From positions 15,025,307 through 15,089,306 of the forward strand of contig JARCOQ010000016.1 in assembly GCA_029207755.1 (NCBI GenBank): DNA of 64,000 nt, written 5' to 3'. Shown in pieces: positions 11,515-22,800 of this stretch (its first letter is position 1; every line of letters begins with the position of its first letter). Under the pieces are notes generated by a model. That model searched no databases. It was given only the letters and a program-made list of their open reading frames with translations, and was not told where the DNA came from. This DNA is from Chamaea fasciata. Its lineage: Eukaryota; Chordata; Aves; Passeriformes; Sylviidae. The translations under genes and the position numbers were made by a program.

Positions 11515-11950
11515 ATTGAGGGGCTGGAGCGTGTCCAGAGAAGGGAACAGAGCTGGGAAGGGGCTGGAGCACCGGGAGCAGCTGAGGGAGCTGGGAAAGG
11601 GGCTCAGCCTGGAGAAAAGGAGGCTCAGGGGGACCTCGTGCTCTGCACAACTCCCTGACAGGAGGGGACAGCCGGGGGGGTCGGGCTCTGATCCCAGGGA
11701 ACAGGGACAGGACAAAGGGAAATGGCCTCAAATAGTGTCAGGAAGGTTTAGGTTGGATATTGGAAAATCTTCCCGGAAAGGGTGATCAGGCCCTGGCACA
11801 GCTGCCCGGGCAGTGGTGGAGTCCGCGTTCCTGGGGAGATTCAAAGGCCGTGTGGATGTGGCACTTGGGGACATGGGTCTGTGGCGAATACGATGGTGCT
11901 GGGAGAGTGGTTGAACTCGATGATCTTACAGACCTACTCCGACCTAAAGG
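11515..11950 (+). repeat. CR1 LINE 3' region
   Basis: Sense CR1: 'gaggggctggagcgtgtcc', 'gctgagggagctgggaaagg', 'ggaggggacagccg', 'aggtttaggttggatattgg', then GTTGAACTCGATGATC near the 3' end. It is the sense counterpart of the 2.63 and 39.5 kb copies. Confidence 0.87.
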
Positions 11951-12169
11951 AGTCCATAAGGCGCCGAGGTGCCTCCCCCAGGCCCCCCGCAGCCTAAGAG
12001 GTTTTGCTCCCACATGCACACAGCAGTCAGCAATTAGGACCAGCTCTGGCCTTTTTATCCTGGGATTTTGTGCCCATGCGGGATTAAAGCCCTGATTGTA
12101 GCTTCCCCACCAGCCCCAAATCCTCTGCTGATTTTCGTTCTGGGGGCAAGTCAGTGCACGCTGTGACCT

Positions 12170-12340
12170 ATTGATCCCGATCCCCTGCGTGTGCCAGATC
12201 TCCTGCGCTCCGGGGCGCCCTTAAAGAGCGCAGAGCGCTCCGGCCGGCCGGACATTCCCGCCTGGGGCCGGCTGCGCCTGCCTGGGGCGCGGGGAGGCTG
12301 CGGGTCCCGGCAGCGACAGCGCAAGGCAAGTGCGTGTCTG
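12170..12340. promoter_or_regulatory. Small CpG-rich block in the intergenic region
   Basis: About 170 bp with many CG dinucleotides (ggccggccgg, ggcgcgggg) and a CTTAAA that could serve as a weak TATA-like element. No exon or start codon could be tied to it. Confidence 0.3.
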
Positions 12341-12450
12341 TCTGTCTGTTCCTCTCTGTCGGTCTGTGTGTCCCTCTCTGTCTGTCTGTTTGTTCCTCTC
12401 TGTCTGTCTATGTGTTCCTCTCTGTCTGTCCGTGTTTCTCCGTGTGTTTG
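12340..12450. repeat. 22-bp minisatellite, about 4.5 copies, rich in CTGT
   Basis: The core CCTCTCTGTC starts at 12351, 12373, 12395 and 12417, exactly 22 bp apart, each followed by a variable CTGT/TGTG tail. Its minus-strand translation gives a false TDRQ-repeat protein. Confidence 0.85.
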
Positions 12451-15400
12451 CGGGAGTCTCCTCCACCCCAGGTTTGCTGTGGTTTGTCCTCCTGGCTCCT
12501 TCCACGGTGAGAGGCCGTTTCCCTGCAGGAGCTGAGCCTGCCGGGGGCTCTGGCACTGGGGTGGCCTGGCCATGCTGCCTGGCTGTTCCAGCCCCTTCGG
12601 GGTGACCAGGAGCCAGCTGAGCCGTGAGGAGCCCACAGCCAGTGCCCCACAGAGCCTTGACCCCACTCGAGGCCAGGCTGTCACCCCACAAAGAGCAGCA
12701 CTTTGTGTGCTCATCCAGCCAAGCACCTCCGAGCCTTTGGTGAGTGGGGATGGATTTAAAACACTCCCCTGAGCCCAAGGGGTGCTGAAGGTGGATCTGG
12801 TGGGGCTGGCGGTGGCAGGGTCCTGCTGGCATTGAGTCCCAGGGGTGTCACTTGGGCTCTGTTGGCTGCTGGGCCAGGCTGGGCACCCCCAAACACCAGA
12901 ACCAGGGCTGGGGCCTCCCCCTGTGCTGGCTGGGGCTGTCTCTGGGCTCTCCCTGTCACCAGCCATGGCACCGGCTCCATTTTAGCGAAAACTGAGGGTA
13001 TGACTTGGTCTTCACGATGCCCAACTTCCATTCTTAATTCCGAATAGATTGTGAGGATCCCCTGGGTAGGACCCGTTGATCCCTGTGGGATCCCTGGCAG
13101 TGCCTGGAGCCTGGCACACTCCCTGCCATGCCCATCACTGCCAGGCTCCTGCCCATGCTGAGGAGCACACTGGTGTTCCCCTGGGTTTTTTGGGAGAAGG
13201 ATTTTGCAGATGCTATGGTTGCTTCAGAGGCTGTGAGCATCCCCATGGAGCACCTGCATCCCCATCCTCCCTCCGATCCCGACACAAGGGGAGGGGAGGA
13301 GGGAGAAACCCGGCCCGACTGCTTTTGTTTCACTGCACGTGAAATTCAGCACGTCTTTACTCAGCACTAGAAACGCTTTCTGGGTTTTGTGCTTTCGGAT
13401 CCCCCCCCATCTCTAGCAGCAACATGATCTAGATGCTCAAAGGACCGGTTATCCCATTCCAGCTTCCAGAACCATCCCAAAGCCCCCCTCCTTAACCCCT
13501 GTGTGAAGGTGAGCAGAGGTTTAGGGATGGAATGCCTCTGCCTACCAGAGGGGTTTGCTTTCCATCTTCTTCTGTGCCAGTTCTGCAGCCTTAATCCTCC
13601 TAATCTCCCCGCATCTCTGGCGTGGCTCATTTTTGTGTGCGAATGCCCTTGAGAGCAGCAAAATTGCAGCTGCTGGGTGAAACAGCAGGCGGAGAGAAAC
13701 TCCGGTGTAGTGGAAAACTCCGTCTTATGTAAACTGCCCAGGTATTCTGCCTTTACCTTGGCTTGGGATCAGAGGCACTGCACAAAGCCTCTGTACACAG
13801 GGCGGTTTTGGGGACCTGGGGGCCTGTGGTTTGGGGGTGCTGGTAGCTCTTGTTCAGGCTCCGGTGCCTGCCCAAAGCACCACACACCCCGTGCTGAGGT
13901 TCCCTCCTCGGCTGGGCTCTGCCAGGGTTGGTTTTGCAGCATTTATTTTGCAAATGAGCCTTTTGGTGGCTTTACTGATGCAGCTGGTCCCTGGGGTGCT
14001 CCGTGCCCTCCCATCTGCTGCTGCTGCCAGGCGGGGCGCTCCCCGTGCCGGCACCCAGCCCCGGTGCCACCGGCTCCTTGGAGCCTCTCGAGCACGGGGA
14101 AGGGGGGCTGTCCTGCCAGCCAGGAGCCCGCTGTGCCCTGGGAGCTGCCCAGCAGATGTGGGCCCCACTGCGGGGCAGCAGGGGGCTCGTGGGAGGATGC
14201 CGAGCCCCAGGGTGCTGCTCCCACCCAGATCTGTTCCCTTGGCTCCTCTCCAGCCCTGAAAACACCCACGGAGCTCCTTCCAGGGGCCGAGCACCTCGAC
14301 AGAGGCAGCAATGTGGCAATATTGACTTAACCTGGGTAAGAAGCTCTTGAGCTGCTGCTGCTGCTGCGGGAGGGGAGCGGGAGAGGAGCACGTTTTATGC
14401 AACGAGATGACATTTTCCTGGCAAGCCCTTCTCTGGCATCCCACAGCCCGCTCCACCCTGTGCCAGCCCCAGCACCCCGGCCGAGGCTGACCCCGCTGCC
14501 GAGGCAGCAGGATGGGCACTGCTCGGGGGTCTCACTCCCTGCTGACACCCGAGCCGTGGCCTTGGCCGTCCCACTGTGTCCTACCCCACACAGCCCACTG
14601 GAATTCGGGATGGCACCAGGGCTGGGTGGGTCCAGCCAGCAGTGGGAGGGTGGCATCCCCTTCCCCAGAGCCCCAAAAGGCACCGTGGCAGTGCCCAGGG
14701 GTTTTGGGGACCCATGGGAGCAGAGGAGCCAGGCATGGAGATGATCAGCCCTGGCAGCTGTTCAGCAATGTTCCTCAATGAAGAATTTTTGGATTTGACT
14801 TCTGATGGAGGGGGGTTGAGGCAAAACAACATGGAAATCTCATCCAAAAGCTCAAAGCTTGATGGAACACAAACAGCAGGAGATGAGCCAAAATCTCATT
14901 TATTTTCTGGGTGGGATTTTTTTGACAGCCCCTGAAGGGCCCAGCTGAGCTGCTGGCCCCCCTGGTAGGGGTTTGGGGTGGGAAGGGAGTTCCTGCTCGC
15001 ACGGCAGGAAAGCAGGGCACTGAAACACCTCCGTGCTGCCGCTTCCTCCTGGCAGCTCCCACGTGCGCAGGAATGCGGCAGTGCTCGTTCCTAACTGGTC
15101 CTGTGCCGGGCGAAACCTCCCCCAGCTCCTTTTGGGGCTGGTTTTGCTCTGAAATCAGCAGCCAGCGTGGCTACTCCGGCCCCATCCCACAGCCCCTGCC
15201 AGGTTGGATGGCTTCAGATGGCTCTGGTGGGGTGTGGTGGCTCAAAGGACCAAGCTCAGGGTTCCTCGAACTGTAAGAAATAAATAGAATAAAACAAATG
15301 CATCACTCCCGATACTAAAGGATGGGAAAGCTCCTGTCCCAGGAGGGAAGTGGCTCTTTCTGCTGCACTTGCTGGTTTGAGCCCAAGTGCCATCAAGGGA

Positions 15401-15876
15401 CTGAATGTTGAACAAACACCAAGCGAAAGCGGGTGCAGGCGGCCAAGCAAAACAAAGGCCGAGAGAGGCTGGTGCTCTGACTCATTTGGCATGAAAATGC
15501 AGCGTGGAATAAATTAAGTTTGGCTCTTCCTCATCCTCCCGGCACGGTCCAGAGCAGGAGGGCTGCATTGTCACCAGCACTGGGGTGGCTCTGGGGTGCT
15601 GTGCACACAGCAGGCACTGGGGACCCATGGGGACATCTGCACCAAACTGGGGGAAAGGGGAGAGGGGGTGGCCGTGGGGGACACACCCACCCTGGCAGGT
15701 CCCTGTCCTGTGTCCCCAGCCATGACTTTTGGAATGGCACAGAACAGCGTGCAGCCGGGCTGGATGTTAACATCAAGGATGTGCATCCAAGACAGCAGCA
15801 GCTTCTCTTGGTCCTTATTCTCCTGTCTCATGAAGGGATGGGGTCCCAGATCCCCAGTGCGGACACACAGGTGTCA

Positions 15877-15903
15877 TCATCATCATTGTCATCATCATCA
15901 TGA
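15877..15903 (+). repeat. TCA trinucleotide microsatellite
   Basis: Two runs of TCA separated by TTG, about 10 bp from the 3' end of the neighbouring CR1. Such runs often grow at LINE tails. Confidence 0.75.
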
Positions 15904-15907
15904 AATC

Positions 15908-16075
15908 AGCATAGAGTGGTTTGGGTTGGAAGGGACTTAAAGTCCACCTAGGCAAGGCAGGGACCTCTTCCACTAGACCAAGTTGCTCCAAGCCCTGTCC
16001 AACCTGGCCCTGAACATTTCCAGGGGCATCTGCAGCTCCTCTGTGTCCCCTGTGCCCCTCAGGGGCACGGTGCTG
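15908..16075 (-). repeat. CR1 LINE 3'-end fragment
   Basis: Complement of the CR1 tail: 'agtggtttgggttggaaggg', 'acttaaagtcc', 'ttgctccaagccctgtcc'. Confidence 0.85.
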
Positions 16076-16299
16076 CAGCCCTGAGCACCCATGCAGGAAC
16101 ACTGGTCCTGGCTGGGATGTCCCCTGGCTGGGATGTCCCATGTCTGGGACCATTCTGTCACAGTCCCCCAGGACACATCGAGAGGAAGAGGAAGGTCAGG
16201 GCTTCACTGCAGGCTTTGGCCTGTGATGTAAAGACTGGGAATTTCCGGGGTGTAATGTTTGCATCTCTATAAATATGCAGCTGGAGCGCACCCAGGGGC

Positions 16300-17290
16300 A
16301 GCTGCCTGCGATGGGCGAGGGAGATAATGCCCCGCTTCCGCCAGCGCGGAAACTCGCGGGGGAAAGGGCAAGGCAGCGCCTGGCTCCGCAGCACGTCGCG
16401 GTGATTCAGCCCAGAGCCCGCCTCGGGGGATGCTGTGATCCCCAGGGCCGTGGGCGAGAGGGGGACACATCCACGGGGTGTCCCGGCAGGCTCCCGGCAG
16501 CTGCGGGGAGGGCGGTGGAAATGATGCCCCAGCTCCCCTGGTGCCTCGGCAGAGCTGGGCCAGCGGCACCAGGACAGGCTCGGGGGTGTCCCCGCCGTCC
16601 CCGCGGCTGCTGGGTGCTGTCCTGCCCCAGAGCGGGGTGACACTGCCTTGGACAATCCCGACCGGTGATACTGGGAGAGGCCGGCCCTGCCCTGAGCCGG
16701 CCGCGGCACCCGGCACCCCGCGCCCGCCCGCTCCCCGCGGTTTCGGCAAACCCAGTGCCCGTCCTCTCCCGGCGGCACAAACCGGTCCCGGGACTCACAC
16801 CCAGCACCGCCCGGGCCCGCGTTGCGACAGCCCTGGGAGCGGGCGGCTCTCCCCACACCGGCACCCCTCGGGGTCGCAGGGCTGGGGAGGGCGTGCACCC
16901 CAAACGCACCCCAAACGCACCATGGGGTGCCCCGACGATGGGAGTCCTGGGCTGGCCCCTAAAAAGAAGAGCTGCACACAAGACGGGGGTCGGGACAAGG
17001 TGGTGGCGGCTGTCGTGGGCGGAGGACTGTGCCTCCTCAGGGGACCTGTCACCGGGCTGGGAGGCGACAGGTGAAAAGGATTTGGGCACCGGCACATCCT
17101 GCACAGTCACTCGCAAAGGATGCCGAACGGGATGAGCCTTAATTCCCCGCCCTGACCCCGCAGCAGCGCCTTCGGGCAGCGCCCCGGGCACGGCCCGGCC
17201 TCCTGGGCGGCTGCCGCTGCCGCGGGGCCCCGCGCCCGCCCGGCCCGGCCCTCCCTGCGCTTCGTCACAGCGTGGGTGACAGGGGTTGGG
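16300..17290. promoter_or_regulatory. CpG-rich block in the intergenic region
   Basis: About 1 kb of GC-rich DNA with many CG dinucleotides and several chance ORFs. It may be a CpG island, possibly an upstream promoter or a shared regulatory region. No exon was recognised. Confidence 0.4.
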
Positions 17291-17518
17291 GCGGCTGCAT
17301 TCATCCCAGGGACCCGGGTGTCCCGCTCCATGTCACATGGGTGCGCTGGCTGGAGATGCCACCAGCCGCCGCTGAGTTCCCGACCCTGCCAGGCCCAGCA
17401 CCCGCGGGATGCCGCAGCTCAGGGCTGGGGAGCAGGGGCTGCACAGACAGGTCACCATCACCTCTGGTGGTCAGGGTTTTTCTTAGCTGGTTCCCAAGTG
17501 TCCCATCCTGAAGTAGTG

Positions 17519-17760
17519 ACATGGAACTGCGTCAGGGCAGGGTCAGGCTGGAGATCAGGAAAAGGTTCTTCCCCCCGAGGGTGCAGGCACTGCCCAGGCT
17601 CCCCAGGGAATGAGCACGGCCCCGAGGCTGCCAGAGCTCCAGGAGTGTTTGGACAGCGCTGCCAGGGATGCCCAGGGTGGGATTGTTGGGGGGTCTGTGC
17701 AGGGCCAGGAGCTGGACTGGGTGATCCCAGTGGATCTTTCCCACTCAGGATATTCCATGA
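17519..17760 (+). repeat. CR1 LINE 3'-end fragment
   Basis: Sense CR1 of a different subfamily from most copies here: 'gctggagatcaggaaaagg', 'cccaggctccccaggga', 'gctggactgggtgatccc', ending in TATTCCATGA. Confidence 0.85.
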
Positions 17761-18599
17761 CTTCATGTCCCAGCATTACCTGGAGCTGGGGAGGGACACA
17801 GAACCTGGCCCTGGTGAGGCCAGTGGCTTTCCCAGGCCACGCCGGGCACAGACAGATGCATTTCATAATCCCCAGGTCTCACCTAATCCCCAGGTCCCAG
17901 CCACCCCCGGCTGCTGCCCTGGGATCATAACTGATGGTATGAGGGAGAAATTAAATACACAAAATGCAGTGGGTTGACGCTCATTTGGGACTTTTCCATC
18001 ACCCCAAATTAGGACCTGTCTGTCCATCCTGCTGTCCATCCATCCCACCCACAGCTGGACATGGACAAACGTGACTGGGCTGGCTGTGGCCTCTTTGCTC
18101 TGGGATAATTCACATTCCAGGATAATACCCCACTTCAAACAGTTTCCATCTGCCCACCAGTGCTCACTCCCAGGGCTTTCCTAATAGTCTAAAGGATAAT
18201 TTGGTTGCTGGGGTAGGATCAGAAAACCTTAAACGGGGGGAAATTACCCAAAACCGTATAAAAGAAGGGGGGGGGGGGGTGGAAATACCCAAATGGAAGA
18301 CTTGTGCCCCATATTAAATAATACACTTATATATGTAATATTATGTATGTATAAAATATTCTCCTGCAGTGGCCAGGGAGGAGGGGAGCCCTGAGTGCTG
18401 CCACAGCCCAGGCTTAGTGCAGGTCAGAGACGCCTACAATTGTCTTTAAATACTTTGTGGTGGCAGGTTAACCATGGATTATAACCATCGTTAATGATTA
18501 TAACCATCATTAGCAACCACTGCAAGTGCAGGGTGAAGGAGGGGCTCGCTGGTAGGGGGCTGAAGGGATCCTTGTGCCAAAACAAATCCTCGGTTTATC

Positions 18600-19860
18600 G
18601 AATCAGGGCCGCGGTTGATAGGGACGGTGGGACGGTGACACTCGAGTGATGGGACACTTCACTGGCTGCCGTGGGGGTCCCGTGGTGGCCGTGGCTCCCA
18701 GCCCAGGTGTGGCTCAGCCCCGCTGGCTGGAATCAGCCGCCCCGCGGGTCCCGCAGCCCCGGCAGGCTTTATCTGGGGGGCCGGCAGAGGGGCGATCACA
18801 TGCTCGCCCGCCCGGGATTAGGTGTAGCCGCTGCGGCGGGGAGCCGTGCCAGGGAGCCGGGCCGGGCGGCCGCGGGCACTCCGAGCCCATGCCCCGGGCA
18901 GCGGGAGCCGGCCGAGACAGCCCTGAGGGCCCGGCGGGACCGGATGATGTCCTACCTGCAGCCCCCTGGCCGGCCCCTGGAGCGCTTCGATGGGCTCTCC
19001 CTCATCTACTGGTAAGCGGGGCGGGGTGCGCCGGGAACGGGAAAGGGAACGGGCACCCCCGGGAGCCTTGGGTCCCTTCTCCGGGGAGGAGGGATGCGTT
19101 AGTGCAGGACGAGGTCAGTGACCCCGCGGCTTTCGGCGGGGCTTGATTCGGTTGATTTTGGTGGCCCCTCGGGGGGGGGGGGGCAGGGTCTGATGGGGGT
19201 CCCTCAGCACCTGCAGGGGCAGCGCTCGGGTGAGGCCGGGATCAGCCAGGACCGGGAAAGGGGATTTATTTTCCAGGCAGCGCCTGGGGAAGCACCTACA
19301 GCCTCTGCGAGCAGGTGTGGGTGCTCCTGCTGCAATTCTGGCGCTGGGCTCTCCCCCTTGACAAAACCTCCCCCAAAAGGGCCCTGTCCCCGCCTTGCCG
19401 GTGCCCGGGGAGCGGGGAGGGTGCGGAGCAGGGCCCCGGGAGGCTGCGGAGGGGACGGGAGGTGACGGCGGGCGCCGGGCGGCTGCAGATGTCTATGTAG
19501 GGCAGAGAGAGCCGGCGGGAGCGCGGCTCTGCCCGGGGCCAGGGTTCAGAGCGTGCGGCTTTAGCCGATTAACTGGGGGTCAGTGGGCCGGAGCCAGGGC
19601 CGGCGTGGGCCCCGCCGGGGTCTCGGACCACCCTGAGGTTTGGCGGAGGTTTTCTTGGGCTGGCCAGACCTGGGCTTCTCCCCAGCCGAGACCAAGAGCC
19701 CGGGGCACGCTGAAGGCAGCAGGGGCCGTGATCCCTGCCGCTTGCTGGGACATGATCCATCTCCGGCTGAAGTAGGTCATTGGAGCGAGGGCTGGGGGGG
19801 CTGCGGGGCGGCTGCCCCGGGGGGTGCCGGCAGGATGGCGAGGGCAGCACCCCGGGGTGA
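18600..19860 (+). promoter_or_regulatory. CpG island over first exon A of the STXBP4-like gene
   Basis: A long GC-rich, CpG-rich stretch, including a GCGGCCGC site near 18870, surrounds the ATG at 18944. This is the stronger of the two candidate promoters for the plus-strand gene by base composition. Runs of G occur near 18265 and 19171. The exact start of transcription is not visible. Confidence 0.55.
18944..19011 (+). CDS. STXBP4-like, alternative first exon A
   Basis: Two ATG codons stand in tandem at 18944 and 18947; the second has the better context (A at -3). The exon encodes [15 protein letters not shown] and a DGLSLIY end, then TG before the donor GTAAGC (phase 2). Joined to the exon at 29079 the split codon is TGG (Trp). 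It lies in a CpG island. The peptide matches nothing I know, so its assignment rests on phase and position. Confidence 0.6.
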
Positions 19861-22800
19861 CTGCGACCGAGACGGTGGCGTGAGTTGTTGTGTTGATGCT
19901 GCCCTGCTGCTTTTGGGTGCGGAAAAGGCAGAATCGGTTGCCGGTCGGAAGGAGGTGGTGCAGGACAGGCGTGACCGCGTGGCTGTGTTCGGGGCAGCGC
20001 TGCCAGGTGGGTGCTGATGCCGTGGGGCCGTGGGCTGTGCATGGGAGCAGCCCCATAACCTCACTGGTGGCCCCTGGGCATCCCTGGCCCCACGGCCCTG
20101 GTGCCCTGCCCCTGCGAGGTGAAAATGCTCAAACCCCATTTTCTCCCTCACAAATCTGCTCACATGCTGGAATTTTGGGTAGAAGCCTCCCTCAGCTTTG
20201 CCCACTGGGCTGTGTTTGGTTTGGAAGGAGAGGGGTGGTCAGGGAGACCGTCCCCCACATGTGGCGGCTGCCAGATGTGCTGGCTGGTGTCCGGCTGTCT
20301 GCCGGCTCCGCCGGGACGCGGCGGAGGATGGCGAGCAGATGGCGGGGAGATAACACCTCCCCGGCACTCCGATAAGGATGTCCCCGCTCTGCCGCTGATT
20401 AAAAGATTAATTTTGGAGTTTGAAATGGGAATTTGATAAACAAACGCGAGCTGTCAGCAGAACCTCACCCAGCACATCAGGGCGGGGGTGGAGACAGCCG
20501 CGGCTGGAGCAGCGGCTCATCCCTCATCCCCGGTGTCTCCCGATGGCGATGCCGGTGTGAGCCCGCGGGGCTCTCCTGGAGAGTGGCTGCGGGAAGCTCT
20601 AAGCAAGTTTTGCAGCGGTGGCTTCTGTGCAGGAGCTTTGCCAGAGCCAGTAGGAAATCAAACAGCCCCGAAGGCGCCGTCGGTGCCGGGCGGGTCTCAT
20701 GGCCGGAGCAGGCTCTGGGTGCCCCGGGGAGTTTGGATCCGCTGCCGGCTCCTCACCAGGCGTGGCCGGGGGCAAGACTGGCCTGGCACTTCCACCAATC
20801 CTCTTGGAATTATTATTGCTGCCTGCTTATGGCTTGTGCCAGGGTCTGGGTTGGGGAACGGGGGTGTTTGCAGCTCAAGGATGGGTCAAGGCTCTACCCA
20901 AGAGCTTCACTTCTAGTTCAGCAACATGTTCTGAAATCTTTCCCAAAAAGATGTGAACTTCCCATCTTTCCATACCCAGCCATTTCCCTCACCTCTCTCT
21001 TTCCCTCTCTATTTTTATGGATTCACTTGGGTGAATTTCCTGCTGTGGTTCTCAGGTTTTCTCCCATTAATGCCGGCTGGGCAGAGGGTGGCCAGGCTGG
21101 CAGAACAGGTCCTGCAGCCCCCACCAGCCCCTGTTAATAAGTTTATAATCAGTCCAATCCCACAGCCCAGGGGATTTAGGCAGGCAGGGAGATTTATAAT
21201 CCTGTTAACCCTTCGCAGCAGTTGACACCCAAACTGGGGCCATGGGAGCAGTCCCCAGACAGAGCAGCACATTCCCCACCTGATGGGAAGGTGAGGAGGA
21301 GGAGGAAGGAGAAAGACTTCCTGAGGGAGCGATGTTACCACACCTTGGAGCTGCTGTGGTGGAAATGAAGGCGCCTGTTTGAGCTTTTCCATGTGATTGT
21401 GTTTGTGTTAATCCCCATCTCAGGGGGTACATCCAAGGGTTGGGCTGGAGCAGATGTTGGGGGGTGTTCAGCTCAGCTGGGCTCTGGCATAACTGCCTTT
21501 CCTAAAAAACTTCCGGCAGACCAAGCCTGACCTCCCTTCTGCCTTAAACAATCTCTCCTAATTACTGCAAGACAAGCTAATTGAAGAGGTTCTTTTTGCC
21601 TTTTCCCCAACCAAAGCCTTTTGGAACAGCACAGGAAGAGCTGTGTGCTGATGTCCACTGGAAAAGACCTGCAACCCCTTGTTGTGGTTTAACCTCTCCA
21701 AGCCTCAGCAGTGTCCAAGAGCAGCTCTGCCAGGCAGGTGCCCGTGGACTGACCGTCTTCTCCCTGGGCAAGGAGAACCTCCAGAAAACGCTCCACCACT
21801 CTTGACTTGATGCATAATTGGCAGGTGGAATCAGCTTCCTTCTGCAAGCCCCTCTCTACCCAGGGATGAAGGTGACGGGCGGCAGAGATCTGAGTTTTGG
21901 ACAGCAAAAGTTCATTGGGATGAACCCCACATGCTGAAGAAATCCACTGGCTGAGAAGGATGTTGGAAATAGGGACGAAGTTTAGAGGAGGGTGATAAAA
22001 TGGGTTGAAGGACAGAAAAGCCTGGCCAGCAGTGAGAGATGGCATCTCTACCTGCCTGAGGTCTTGGTGGCCTGCTGGTGCAGATGTCCTGGGAGAAGGG
22101 GTCTTCCTCCCTGAGGAGACAGAATGTGCATCAGCCTCAGGTGGAGACACCCTCCTCCAGCAGAAGGAGGGAACAAGCACTGGAAAACTGTCCAGCCATC
22201 AAATCCTCCTCATCTCTCTGTCTTCAGGCTTGGCTCAGCTGGGAGTGAGGGGTGACCCAGCAGCAGAAGGAGTGGGGAGGGTGAAACCTCCCCCAGGAAC
22301 CACCTAGTGACCTCTGCAGTTGGAAGGGTCAGAGGAAGGGATTGAAGGAGTTCTGGGGCCAACATGGTCCTTGGGAGGAGGAAAGTGCCTGTGGGGTGTG
22401 GGGATAGGGCTGTGGGATGGTTGCCAGCCCTGCCCATGGGGATGAGGACCACAGGCTTGGAGGAGCAGCATCACCCCTGCAGGGCTGGCTGCAGGGCTGT
22501 TGCCACCCTCTGCCCACCTGCAGGTGGGTGCCCAGGGAGATGCTGAGCCCAGGGCTGGGGTGGGAGCACAGGATTGCCCATCCCTGAGTGCTCATGTAGG
22601 ACCTGCCTGCTTCCCTCACTGGTAATTTTGGCACTGTGGTTCCTTTGGGTGCAAGTTACTCCTGGGGTGGTTCCAGCTGGACACAAGAGGAAAACTTTTC
22701 ATAATGGGAACAATCAGCCTCTGGAATCACTTCCGCAGGGAAATGGTGCATCCTCCAGTGTTGGATACTTTCAAGTTTCAGCCGGGCAGGGTGCTGGGCT

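Larger units (their letters stand above)
11019..18943. other. Divergent intergenic region between PPL and the STXBP4-like gene
   Basis: About 7.9 kb between the two start codons. It holds CR1 copies at about 11.5, 15.9 and 17.5 kb, a 22-bp minisatellite at 12.35 kb, CpG-rich blocks at 12.17-12.34 and 16.3-17.3 kb, a TCA run at 15.88 kb and an AT-rich stretch at 18.3 kb. No exon was recognised. The stretches 12.5-15.8 and 17.8-18.2 kb show nothing I can name. Confidence 0.7.

Noticed and set aside
10740..11715. ORFs of 259 and 310 codons around the PPL promoter
   Set aside because: They span the CpG island, the degenerate tandem repeat and a CR1 in frames other than that of PPL exon 1.
12151..12966. 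Minus-strand ORF of 271 codons with TDRQ repeats
   Set aside because: The repeat part is the translation of the 22-bp minisatellite. The rest has no recognisable domain.
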